From the NCBI GenBank assembly GCA_032719365.1, contig CM064867.1:69686136-69750135 (forward strand): a stretch of 64,000 nt of DNA, given 5' to 3'. The position numbers and the translations under genes were made by a program. Under the pieces are notes generated by a model, which ran no database searches, was not told where the DNA came from, and saw nothing but the letters and a program-made list of their open reading frames with translations. Numbering within the stretch: the stretch's first letter is position 1; each line of letters begins with the position of its first letter. The stretch is from Prinsepia uniflora (Eukaryota; Streptophyta; Magnoliopsida; Rosales; Rosaceae). Below are positions 34,875-47,600 of the stretch, piece by piece.

Positions 34875-36904
34875 ACATTCCCTCCTTAAATAATTTCTTT
34901 CTCGAAATTCAAACTATCCCGATTCCACAACCACCTCATGGAAAGCAAATTCGACCTCACATCAAATGTACACATGTACTCCCACTAACCAGCATGATAC
35001 TTGTTTGCAACCAGACGTTCCAGCAACACTCACGTCGCATTAACTACACCCAATCACGTCGAGTGAAATTGATTACATGTTCCGAGTTAAAGCAACCCGA
35101 CAATTCTACCATTTCGCTGACACAAAAAACTTGACGGTTCCTTTCTCAATCACCAATTGATCCTGACATCTGCTCCCACTGGGAGTCACTAAATCTCACT
35201 CATCGATCCCCATTGACACATCCCGACAAACTATCACCACTTGACAGTCTAACCACCAACTCACTCACCCTGAGTATACGTATACCAACAATGCACTCGA
35301 CCTGTGTGTAACTGGACCCATCAGAAACACCCTGACCTAGTGCACAGTATCCAATGTCTAGCTCACGTCCTCAACTAGTCCAATGGTATCGGGACTAAGC
35401 CGACTACCAACACGGTCACCAACGTACTCCTGGTATAACCTATATATCGCCACCAGGCACCACAAGCTTGCCCAATATCGCTCCTTGAACAACGTACAGG
35501 GTACGTACATCCATCCATCAACCAGCCTACAACCTAGATCGTAGCCAAACATGTTTCAATTCTGGAGTCCATCTATCTAATCCAGTACTAGATAGATCCA
35601 AAACTCCAACCCATCATCCATTTCGAGTCCCACAGTCACCCGACCAGCATTACAACGTCTACTCCTAATCACGTAATCCAATACGTACCAATCTGACTCA
35701 AGCCTACTAAGGCGTACCCTTTCATGCTAAAAGAGCATCCAATCTTACCCACGTTTACCGAGACACACCAAATCCGAACCTAACGGTCACCTGCTCAAAC
35801 GATTACCACATTACATTCGATTAACTCCACAGGGAAGCCAATCCCACCATTCACACATCCAAGGCTAACCAAATCTAACCCCGTCTGACACCTACTCGTT
35901 CGATTAATACACCATACGGGATTAACCTCAAAAAGAAGTTCAGTCCCAACATTCCCATGCTCAAATATCCAAGACAGGGCAATAAACTCTCCACCTAACT
36001 TGATCATCAAGATCACGATCCAGATTCATCACCACGTCACCCGACTATTAACATCACGATCCTAAATCGTCACAATGCCCAATGTCCACAACATCACAAC
36101 CCGATCCACCTAGGATCCATACATGCTCACTCAGCTAACAATCCTCTTGAAATCTGATCATAGGGTCTTACACCCTCTTAAATCCTTTATCAGTCACAAC
36201 ACTCCTCAACCATTTCCCACATCTAAACAGATCAGTTAACGACGAGACACGTCGAGACTGTGGGTCCTCTCCAATTACCTCGTATCGATCCTTGTCATTC
36301 CACCTAGGGAAAACCAAGGATGATCCAATCTGGTGACGTCAAAATTCATCCCACCTGAATGACAACAAAACTCGTTGTACACACTACACCACGTAGCCTC
36401 ACATCATCTGCCACCAAGCAGAATATGAGAAATCTCATTCATCTAACATCTAAATACCCAACTCCTCCTGTCGACCCAAGACAAATTGCGGGTCCACCAA
36501 CCAATACACGATCCATGTACTGGTAACAACAACCATCATCTGACATGGCAGAACATGAGAAGTCATCCTAATTGACTTCGAAACACCCATTACCAATGCG
36601 GAATCAAGTACTCCCCTCATCGCCTTAATCGCAACCTCTCTCGATTCCGAAGTTCCAACCATGTCGGAAACAACACCCTCGGAAATCAACCACGTGTCCG
36701 TAACCAATCTAACCCACTACCAAGTTCGCCTATCGGTTTATTCCATTTTTATACATCCAAAAAGATGTGGTCCATTACTACTCGATTCTCATGTCTAATC
36801 TATGATGGATCCCGTCCAGTCCAACTCTATTCGTGATCCACTGCCGGACCACAGATACCGAACATATGCCCATCTCAATGGAGTCACATCCCAACTCATG
36901 ACTC

Positions 36905-36985
36905 ATCGTCATCAAAATCACCGGAACCAGCACCATCACTAGTACCAGTACCAGCACTAGCACCAGCACTAGCATCAGCATCAGC
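36905..36985. repeat. Low-complexity ACCAGCACTAG-type repeat
   Basis: A short degenerate array of ACCAGCACTAGC-like units lies inside the E3 interior. The reverse strand translates as a Leu/Val/Met run, which is an artefact of the repeat. Confidence 0.7.
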
Positions 36986-38132
36986 ACACTGTGTACGAAT
37001 CAGACAACCCTGGATCTTTGCTCATACCTAGCAACGACCCCATACCTCTGCTCAAGTTGGAGAAACTCTGCCTCCATGGTACACAACAACTCTGGGTACA
37101 GTCACCTTGACAACTCGTACAAGAAAAGGAAACATTCCCCGAACATCCCCTAATTCTCAACATCCACATCTACAACCACTCTTGATAGTAGTGTCTGCCA
37201 CAACTCATGCATACCTAACCACCAACCACCAGACATCGCTATCGAGACTCCGCATCCAATGGAATCAATCGCCAGTACTAACTACTCCTTATCCCCACTA
37301 CGGGATTCCATCGACAAGTACCAACCCTGGTAACCTGTCTAACCAATCTTAACTCGACTCAACCAATGTCGTCTACCAGGCCGTCCATGAACATAGCTGC
37401 ACCAACTATCCATCACAACTAAAGTAGTACGACAACCAACTAAGTCTAACCGATTAATACAACCTTTACTGCAGAGTGCAGTCCCATCACTAAAGCTGAC
37501 ATGACATGATCGAGCGATGGTCTCAGCTCCGAAAAGTGGCTAGAATCAAACCACTAGCCGACTTACATTTTCGAACCATACAACAAACACTAGGGTTTTC
37601 CTACAAAGGCCAACAACTAACTCCGTTATACACATAACCTCTAACCCATTAATCACCACTTGGGTTCACTTTTCCAAACTATCCATCATAGTTTAGGGTT
37701 CCACAAACACACCTTAAGGTTCCACTGAACCCAACTGCAGAAGGCAGTATAATCAACAATCTGACCGACTCCGCGGTCCTGACATCGCATGGACGTCAAC
37801 AAAATTCACAACTCCGAATGACCTAACCATCTAATGGTCACAACTCTATACTATCGTCATAACCGATCTTACAACATCGTGAAAGACAATCCTGACATAA
37901 CCGTGGGGAAGGTTAAAACTCTAAAGTACTATTTCGTTCATCCTTTAGTAGGGTCTCACACTGCCAACCACGACAGAGCTATGGAAACCCCAGCCTGAAA
38001 TGTCGAACCAAAATTATCCACGATTCAATCCTACTAACTATCATACCGGCATCCTAACTATCAGGTTGATAACGAACTGGAGCCCATTGAGACATCACAT
38101 CCTCGACCTACGCGCACCACAAGAGCAAACCT

Positions 38133-38144
38133 GCTCTGATACCA
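38133..38144 (-). other. Primer binding site of E3 (initiator tRNA-Met)
   Basis: The minus strand reads TGGTATCAGAGC, one base from the LTR start at 38146. Confidence 0.92.
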
Positions 38145-39039
38145 CTTAACACGACCCATCCCAATCCCCCGAGGATTAACACGGGATACGTCATGATCCC
38201 GTTTGACACGAAGTGTCAGACAAGGGAATAAATTAAAACCATCAGCCTGATCGGCTTCTAGAGCACGCTAGGATCCAGTGGAGGAGTGTAATGTCTCGGT
38301 CTCTACTACAGTCCACATCCGTGATCAACCTGAAGGGCGTTAAAACCAGAAAAGACTATGAGTCGGCGAAAATAAATGACTTCATAAAAACATATTTCAT
38401 AAAGACATTTAAGCCCTTCACTAAAAAGCTTGCATGCATACGAAAACCATTTATCGAATCATATGTTCAAACAACCAAATTTAGGGTCTCAACCCCAAGT
38501 TCCGTAAATTCAAGTCACACGGGCCCCTGCCCAAAACCATTTATACAAATCCATACATAGTAACCATATGTGGGAACTCAGCCCAAATCCATTTATTATT
38601 CACAAAACAAAATTTCACAAATCCAAGAAATCATGTTTATCAATATCATATAACCAATCCTGTCAAGGTTTCTAAAGCTATGCGCGTGCTACCCGAGGTC
38701 TCAAATTCCAAGTCTCCCCAGGGTCCACCCAGGTTAATGTCCGTAAATCAATGACCCTCCCTGGGGGTTATAATCCATAATAGCCTTCTTGAGAGTAAGG
38801 TACCCAACGGGGGCGACTCCACTCAGTTAGTGCTCCGTGATTACTCTGGGGTCCACCAAGGCCAACAACCCTCTCCGGAGGAGACAATCCATAAATATAT
38901 AAAGATGGTATATGAAAAACCATTTTGAAATCATTCTCAAAACATTTCAAGGGTTCATGTCTGGTCCCCATAAACCGTCATGAACCAGAAATCCATTTAT
39001 GGGTCCCCGACTTGAAATCACAATCGTAAACCATAATTG

Positions 39040-39500
39040 GACCCCAAGCACTATTTCGTAAACCAAATGGGCCTCGTGCCTGATTTCGTAAACCAAATAG
39101 GACTCGTGCCCGATTTCATAACCTAACTGGGCCCCGTGCCCGATTTCGTAAACCAAATGGGCCTCGTGCCCGATTTCATAACCTAACTGGGCCCCGTGCC
39201 CGATTTCGTAAACCAAATGGGACTCGTGCCCGATTTCATAACCTAACTAGGCCCCGTGCCCGATTTCGTAAACCAAATGGGCCTCGTGCCCGATTTTGTA
39301 ACCTAACTAGGGCCCGAGCCCGATTCGTAAATCAACTGGGCCTCAAGCCCAATACGCAAATCAACTGGGTCTCGAGTCCGATACATAAATATACTGGGCC
39401 TCCGGCCCGATGCCTTGTTAAATCAAATGGACTTCATGTCCGAGAGTTCGTAAATATAAATGGGTCTCGTGCCCGATTCCATATTTTCAAATCCGAACTC
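39040..39500. repeat. 30-bp array with 60-bp higher-order period, E3 right LTR
   Basis: Units alternate between an AACCAAATGGGCCTCGTGCC form and an AACCTAACTGGGCCCCGTGC form, giving a 60-bp period that repeats nearly unchanged from about 39121 to 39300. Outer units are more diverged and include GGAC..GTCC-type arms. Confidence 0.88.
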
Positions 39501-41228
39501 AGTTCATGAACTAATTAGGTCCCTGGCTCGATAACGTGACTAAAATGAACTTCGAGTCCGAGGGTTTCCAAAACAAAAAGGTCTTGTGCTCAAGTTTACC
39601 TTTTCAAATCCAAGACCATTTCATTAAACCATTATCAGAACCATAAGCACGTCTAATCAGTGCAAAACCATAAACCTCCATTTACGTACAAACACGTAAA
39701 TCGCCTCGAAATACGTGAAATCATGTAAATCACCAATATCAAAATCATCATCATAGAATCACATATGTAAAACATATAAAACATTTATGCATGCATCACA
39801 GTTTAGAAATCAAGGTCCACTCACAGACCGTCCCACGCTGCCGCCTCGATTTGCATGTCGTAAGCCTCCCCGAGCTAATCACTGTCATCGGGACTCCCAA
39901 ACCTGTCCAAATCATACTAGAGGGTTACTAACTACCTTATTAACCTCTCATTGAAGATCCGTAATTTTCCCGAATTTTTAATTATTTTTAAACTTGATCC
40001 TAAACCTTCGGACATCCCAAACTATATCGAAACGATGTCTGATCGACACGAAACCAGTCCCAAAATGTTCGTTACATCGAATAGATTAAAAGTCATGTTG
40101 AGTTCATCCCCAAATCATTCTTCACGCTCTCCCATGTGCAGCCCAAAGGGGCTGGCGTGAAGCCCACGTGCCCTGCATTGTTTGTCTTCAACCTCTGCAA
40201 ACCGGCCAGTTTATACCGGTTCTGCAACCGGGTCCAACCCAAACCGGAGAGGCCGGTTCACATGATTTCCTCACCCACTTTCGACCCACTTTCCTCCATT
40301 TTAATCCCTATAGATTCTTCTAACCAGACCCTATCCATCTAAGCTTTCAAACTCAGAAAAACAAGTCGAAATCGTACCTCAATGATCGAAGAATGGTGAC
40401 GGCCATCTCCTCCGCTGTCTCCGGCCACCATTGGCCACCCCAGGCCTTGCTTCCAATCCCACTCGACCCCTTGCAACCTCAGAAGCATTTTCCAAGCAAC
40501 CAAAACAGTTAACAACCCTTAAAACATTATCTGCCATTTTACACCAAAACCAAAATATTTTCGAGAATACCACCTACCATCACTGTCATGTACGGCCGTG
40601 GCCACCCCTAGATTCGTCTCAACCCCCAGAACCTGTTGGGTCCAACCAAAACGATCAACAACCTCCCAAAGTCGAACTATGACTTTTGGAACCACTTCAG
40701 CCCCTTGCCTCCGAACCCAGCCACCGTCCACGACGGCTCGACCCGTGGCCACCAATCGACTCGCCTCGATCTCCACTATAAGTTTCATTCAGGTTTCACA
40801 AGCAAAAGATGAAGTTTGAGGGCTGTGAGTATGGTTGTGTCGTGTGTTTTTTTAGAGGGAAAATGGTGATCGAGTTTGGAAGTGAAAAATGAAAGATGAT
40901 GATAGCTGATGATTAGATGAGGGAGAGATGGACGGTGGAGATGGGAGGGAAAGGTAGAGATGAATGGTGGAAATGGAAAGTGGGTGGGATTAAGTATAAA
41001 GTAATTAGGATAATAATATTTAATTAAAATAGATCCACTTTTTAGTTAAGCCACCAATGGGATGAGTGACACTTTTCATTCATCCATGGGTCCCACATAA
41101 ATATCTGTCCAATCAGATTTTGCCACTTAATTTTTGCCTCGTAATACGTGCATAGTCCAATTGACTTCCCGTGACCATAACTTTCCCATCCGACGTCCGA
41201 TTTCGATGTGCCGCCTGTCTACGAACTC

Positions 41229-41250
41229 GTGACGTCCCGTTCTATGTCAT
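41229..41250. promoter_or_regulatory. U3 inverted TGACG module, E3 5' LTR
   Basis: GTGACGT, 8 nt, ATGTCAT: the most decayed copy of the module, about 180 bp from the LTR edge. Confidence 0.35.
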
Positions 41251-41434
41251 GATCATCGGTCCTTGTACGTATAACTTCCCGAGTCAAAAGTCAACATTTT
41301 ACCCACAAACAGGGGCAAAACGGTCATTTTATACTGTCCAGCTGATTTCGCCCAACTAATCTCTGATTAATCTTACTAATCTTTCATTAGTCACTAATCT
41401 AATTTCAGAATTTCGGACGGGTTGTTACACTCTG

Positions 41435-43677
41435 AATCGTTAGGCTCAAGACCTACTAGTCGTGACACGGCTTTGAACAAGAACATTAATGTTCCAACAC
41501 CAGAGGTCACTAAACCTGGTAAAGGCAAGAATCATATGGAGTTAGGAGCATAAGTTTTGGAGCCCCTATCTTCGATACCGCCTTTGTCATGAAGAACGAG
41601 ATCCAGGAGACAAGTATAATTCATCAAGAGTTTTTTATCCTTTATTATAGCTTGATTTCTATGAACCAGCCACCTAATGGCCGGGGAGAAAATCAAACAT
41701 GCAATCCTATTAAAGACCAAAATCATACCAAACACTTGGTGGAAGTCTGATCCAGATGGTGCAAGATCAGACGAAGAGCATTTTCCCTAATAGAAGGCCA
41801 TCCCATGCTACAGAGCATCAGACCCTCATGAATGAAATGAACAAACTAAGGCGTCTGATAGCAGGTCAACCAGCACCTCCTCGGAGAATTAATGTCCCAA
41901 CCTATAAAAATTCTTACCCAACTTATATAGATCATAACAACCTTTTTCCTAGGAATTTCAAGCCGCCAACATTCACACTCTTTAATGAAGATGGTAACAC
42001 ATTGTCTTTGGAACACATTGAGAGGTTCTCATCCCAATGTGTGGCCGTTGAAGATAACCCTTACCTTAAGTGATGATTGTTCAGTAGTTCCCTGTCCAGG
42101 GATGCTTCCTCTTGGTACACTTCATTACCAAAGGCATAATTCTATACTTGGGGGCAAATGGATGCCAAGTTCCTTGAGAAATTCTACAGGATTGAACTTG
42201 AAGTCAAAATTAGCGACCTAACCCCCTTAGGCAAGGTAAGCATGAGATTGCAGAGGACTTCATTGCTGAGTTCAAAATGATGAAAAATAGGTGCAGGTTT
42301 CCTATCAACCATGCCTAGATGGTGGCTATCGTACATCGAGCCCTGAGGTTTTCTCTCAATAAGAAGTTTGATGATACTACCTTCTCTGGTCTCCAAGAGA
42401 TAGTACTATTAGAAACCAAATTTGAAAGGCTGCTCAGGGAAGAACAACGGCAGAGGCACAACACTAAAATTCCACCGTTTTATAAAAATAAGAACCATGT
42501 ACACCTAGTGGAACACTAGGAACTCCAAAATAATTAAAGTTAGTAGAAGAGGAACATGAGTTAGAAGTGGCAACAACCGAGTTCCAAACTCCAGGGAATG
42601 GACCAGTGACTCTCAGGTCACTAGTCAAGCTCGCTCGGGAGCAAAAGCCAATCATACCAAGTGGCGGCCTATTCACTTATAAAACACCAATGTTTGGTTC
42701 CTATTCGTTTGACCTTACCGAGGCGGGAGAAATCTATGATGAGCTAGTAAGGGATAAGGTGATCAAATCGGATTCTAAAATAGAACTACCCAAACTTGAA
42801 GATCTCAAGGGCAAAAATGGCATGAGTCATTACACCATGGCATAGCCAATTGTGTTCAATTTATAGATATAATCCAAAGGCTGATTAATAAGGGCACATT
42901 GTGTTGGCATTGATACCTAAGGTTCTGATGGGGGTGCATACAGATCCATTCCTGGCACTATCAGTCAACATGGTCAATCTCTTATGGTTCTTTCTAAAAC
43001 CAAGTCAGAGAAATGAGAGTAACCACACAATGACCTCCATAGATAAAGATAAAAAAGTGTTAAGCAGAGAGGGACAAATAAAATGTGTTCCTAAGACCTT
43101 GGCTCCAGATGATGAATCGAAGTTGGGATGCTCAAAGTATGGTCGGGATGACGTTCCTCTAGACGTACCTGAATGGAAACAAGGTCTACGTATTAATAAA
43201 ACCAAGGCGCCACAAGATTCCATGTCTCAGAAATTGGGAGACACTTGAAGGAAGCAAGAACGGACAGCTAGTCAGCAGACTAGGGGGAAAATTGACCAGC
43301 AAAAATTACAAGGTAAAAAGTCAGTTCCTCCGAATAAGGCCACCGAAATGGCCAAATCCTTCAAAGCCAAATTCTAAGAGGGAAAGTAGTATATGGTAGG
43401 CAAAGATAGAAATCTAGCGAAGAAGTTAGGAAGAACTACCCAGAGAAGGATCCAAAGGAAGTGTAGTGCATACCTGCGTACTAAGAAAGGCTTCAGGGCA
43501 AGGCTTCCCAAAGAACCAACGACACCTCTAGCAACTAAAAAGGAGCTAACTATTCATCCCAAGATAAACAAAGAGGAGAAGAAGGATCAAAAAGGAGATA
43601 CGCATCCTGGTACCACCTCAAAATCTTATTCTACAATTAGAAGAAAAATCGTATTCAGAGACTTTTCCTAAGGAGAC
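41435..43677 (+). pseudogene. E5 (Tat-type) gag remnant
   Basis: This continues the gag region interrupted by E3. Recognisable blocks are FPRNFKPPTFTLFNEDGNT, LSLEHIERFSSQC, SLSRDASSWYTSLP, and a later gag segment ending near 42900 with a CxxxH-like CVQF..IIQRLINKG motif. The order and motifs match plant Tat/Athila-group gag rather than chromovirus gag. Frameshifts and stops are frequent (TGA near 42071, TAG near 42843). The tail from 43000 is Lys-rich and charged, without a known domain. Confidence 0.75.
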
Positions 43678-44658
43678 TTGGAGAGCAAGAAAACTAAGAA
43701 TATAGAGGACCCAACTGTAGAATCTCCTAAAGATAAAAACCATCACAGCTATGGTCGGGGTATGACCAAAAAGGAAGTGATAGAATTTGAAAAAGACTTG
43801 TTGGAAGTTATAGAATCAGTTGCCTTTCTTGACATGAAACTAGAACCTCGAGTTGAGATCGATGTGATAGTGGTCCTACTAGAGCATCTATCAGCCGTGT
43901 ATCACCAAGTCAACAAGATGATCAACGATGTTTCCATATATGAACCTTCTCGAGTGACAATCAAAATCCCGAAGAATGAAGACCTTAATGTTGTCCCAAA
44001 AGCCATTCCCTATCAAAGAGAGTCGTTGTTTACTATCTCGACTAAGGGAATGATGGACCATCTGCGACCTATTTTCATTACGGCTCATCTGGAAGGTATC
44101 TCGATAGACAAAATGATGATTGATGGTGGGGCTTCCATCAACGTCCTACCTATTAAAATGTTCAAAAGATTAAATAGGACATTATGAGATTGTTTGCTGA
44201 CTACAGCTATAATGTCTAATTTCAACAGAACTGCCACCAAGACTCATGGGGCTCTACCCAAGGAGAACACAGTGGGATCTAAGAAGTTGATGCTAGTATT
44301 TTTCGTAGTGGACAACACGACAGCCTACAATGTTTTACCTCCAGAGAAATTGGATTCACGAGAGCATGTGTGTCCCGTCTACTCTACAACAACAAATTTC
44401 CATTTGGAATCTGAAGACACCACCTACGAGGGAGGGTCTTGGGAAATCGTCCATAAAGATGCAAGGCCATTCATGGCTAATTATACGGTGGCCGAGACTA
44501 GTTTCTATAACCCCAAGTTGGGTAACATTAGACTGGTCGAGGAAGGCGAAAATGGTCGACCTACCAAGGTCACAACCAACAAAATACTAGAACCAGAGTT
44601 CGTCCTTCCTGCAAAGTATGAGAGGTCTTTCCTAGTGGTGGACTTCCTCAGCCCATAA
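43678..44658 (+). pseudogene. E5 (Tat-type) protease region
   Basis: The protease motif MMIDGGASINVLP lies near 44110-44155 and has the Asp-Gly-Gly form common in Tat/Athila proteases. After a stop at 44185 the usual linker follows (TKTHG, FFVVDNTTAYN, then in another frame NWIHESMCVPST), which normally leads into reverse transcriptase. Here it ends at 44658 and no RT, RNase H or integrase follows. Confidence 0.75.
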
Positions 44659-44687
44659 TTCCTTCATGTGACATAGACCTAAGGCAA

Positions 44688-47600
44688 CTATAAAAAGCAA
44701 GCACGGATCAAGTGGGAGTGGACCCTCCTTTGGCCAACCAAGAGAAAGAGTTGACTAACCACTTGAGAAATATATCCATCATCATAACCATCTTGAAAGG
44801 ACTTGTCAAGGATGGTTCCAATGAATTGATCTCGATCCCCAATCAAGTTCTTGAGCTTTGCAATCCTGACCTTTAGAGCAGCAAGGCCACCTTTTAATCG
44901 CTGAAGGAATAACTTCTCCATATCACTCTTCAGTTCCAACTACCAAACATACTGATTGGATGATGCTAAAAAATGACAATTCTCATGCATAACCTTCAAC
45001 CTAGCTTTTTAGCAAAAGACCACCTGGTTTTTCAAATAACGAATATCTTTAGCGTTATCTTCTACCGACCGACAAGAACAGACAATTTGGTCTGCAATAG
45101 AACCCATGAGAGTTCAACAGAGGGGTTGAGGAGATCTATGGGACATAGCGGTGTGAACTCTAATGCAAAGGAACCTTGCCATAATACAACTTAAAAAGAA
45201 GATGATGACTCAGTACAACGAACATATGTTGATACAAGGTTACATGCAAATTTGGAGATGCTTGTGTGAAGACACAACACAAAAATTGGAAAATCAAAAG
45301 CAAGAAATCGCAAATCACATCTAATTATACACGTTCATCATAAAGGTTCGATTTTTTTCCATTAAAAGGAAAATTACATATCAGAAGTACAAGGGTGAGG
45401 CTTCCTAGCCTTACTGTCTATAAAGTCTTGAGCAAAGCCATCTCGGTACGAGGAACGGTGCATGTGATAAAGTTGCGTATCTCGAGATGCCAGAGTGCAC
45501 ATAAGATCACCCTATTCTTCATGAATTTCTACCATTTTGTGTTCAAGAAGGGACATACAACTCCGAGTCTTTACCAAGGTGTCTTCAAGGGACACGACAC
45601 AAGTATTCAAAGAAGCTTTCTGAAGGCAGGTCTTGTGCCTATGAGCATCAGTCAAAACAGCAAGATGGTGAAGTTGAAGCTTCAGATCTCGAATGATCTG
45701 CTGTTATTTTTGGGATTCATCTTGGAGACGTTAGTCAATGCATATATAATAAATAAGAGGGGTCCCAGACGAATCTCGCCTGCTGGTAGACATGATGGAA
45801 TAGAAATGAATTGAAGTGATAATTTAGGTTGCAAGGATTTGCTTTATATTTATCTTGACATGTTATGGCGGTGACTATCAAACATTTTGACCAGCTCTGA
45901 AATGTTATGAGGGGTATTTCTGGACGTCTCATCTCATTAATAAAAGATATCACAAAAAAAAATACAAATAGGTGATCATCAGTCTAAATTAGAAGACATC
46001 TGCACCACGAAGGAAACTCCCATCATTGTCCACTATAGGGTGTGAAGAATAGCCTCTGTGCGTTTAATGGTTCGATTCCTGTTGGAAATCGCAATAGTCT
46101 CGAGCTCCATTGGTATCCAGTCTTGTGACCTAGCCTCCAACTCCACTTCGTCTCGAGCCTCCTTCCATAGAGCCTCTCCTTCCCTCAAGCTTCGCTCGAG
46201 GAAGTGACTCTCGGACTTGAGGTCATCCAACTTCCTTTGTAGTCTTACATGAACTGTCTCTGAGTTCACGGAGCGGCTCGAGTTCCCTGAGCATGAGAAT
46301 AGGCCATTGCAAAAAAGTTTATGTTCTTGGGAAGAATTCTTAAAGGAAAAAGTGCAAAATAATGAGAAAGCATAGGGGTTTAAATAGAGGGTTGTGTGTA
46401 GCCTTGCGACGTCATGATTAAGGGCGTGAAACTCAGAGCGTGTTAAATGAAAGGAAACACACGAAATCAAATTGAATTGTCAAATTATTATGTTTGATGG
46501 GTCAAGGCCTTACACCAAGAAAAAAGAAAAATAAATTAAACTCAAGGCCTATTATTCTAGAAAAAAAAAGCCCAACATTGACTAGAGCCCAAGGCACATC
46601 ATGTGTAATTCAGTAGACATATTGTTTGCCTGATCGACTACGACCCATTCATATTCTTCTTTTTCGTAGAGATTTTGCTCATTTTTCAGTACTTCAGCTT
46701 TCGAGCACTTGAATTCCAGTTTGAGTTTTGAACACCCTGCTTCTGCAGCTACGGAGGCAGGTTACCTTCTCTCCACTTCTAAAAATGCATCTATTAGCTG
46801 GCGACCTAGGTGTGCGCTTTACTCACTACATTGAAGAAGGTCTTACTCCATTGGTCCCAACTCCGCCATGCAAGGAACTTCTGCTGGTTGGACATTTTGG
46901 AGACGATTTTTCTCAAGCAAGGCATTCTGGTAACCATCCAAGAGACCTGTGACGTGCGTAGCCGTTGAGTTAAGGAATGGTGAAGCACCACAGATAGCGT
47001 TAAATACACTCATGGCCTCACCTAAATCCTGAACCTTTTTCCTACTAGAAAGGGCCTCCAGAAAGTGACGAATCACTTTGCGTTCAGACTGGGATGGAGC
47101 AATGGTAGAATCTGGATGGGGAATCCTGAAAGAAGGAGAAAGAAGCGATGCAACCTCTTGTTTTTAAGCCAATACTTCTGGTGGATCCGAGACCTGAAAT
47201 GAGGGTGAAAGATAAGAATCAAGAAGTACGAGGAAATTTTAAGCCAAAGAGACTACATGTTTAATGCCAGAAAGGATCCAGCATTCCCTACCACCAAAAT
47301 CACTCTCCGAGACGGCCGCAAGAGGAGTGTATGAACTTCCACGTACCTCTTCCAAGCCTGCACCTACCATCAATGCTTCCCTAATTGGCAATAGACGTAG
47401 GGGTTAGTTATCCCTTCAGGACACCTTCCCATGAAAGATGGCTGGTGTTGCTCATAAGAAGCATTATTAGAGGATCCCTACCATAGGCATCCCAAGAATC
47501 TAACGGAAATACTACTAACGGAGTAGTATCCACATTTTTTCCAGTCCAAGCCGATGTGTGAGAATCAAGAACAGAAGGAGGATATGCACTTACTAGAGCA

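Larger units (their letters stand above)
34875..38145 (-). mobile_element. Non-coding internal domain of E3 (LARD-like, about 3.3 kb)
   Basis: Next to the 3' LTR the minus strand has a purine tract and a Tekay-like end signature (GAATTTCGAGAAAGAAATT). Next to the 5' LTR is a PBS. No retroviral protein motif is seen in six frames. Parts align with the E2 interior (for example around 36651-36770 with 27850-28080), although the LTRs of the two elements are distinct. Confidence 0.82.
38146..41429 (-). mobile_element. 5' LTR of E3 (3284 bp)
   Basis: It matches both pieces of the left LTR. The terminal TG has become TT at 38146. It ends GTTACA and is followed by the target duplication CTCTG (41430-41434), identical to 22408-22412. 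It contains the 30/60-bp palindromic array and the U3 module. Confidence 0.9.

Noticed and set aside
36778..36987. Leu/Val-rich 69-codon frame resembling a membrane peptide
   Set aside because: Produced by the ACCAGCACTAG-type low-complexity repeat on the opposite strand.
39040..39500. 30-bp regularly spaced repeats as a CRISPR-like array
   Set aside because: Plant LTR context, no unique spacers of constant size; the array is an ordinary tandem repeat present in both LTRs.
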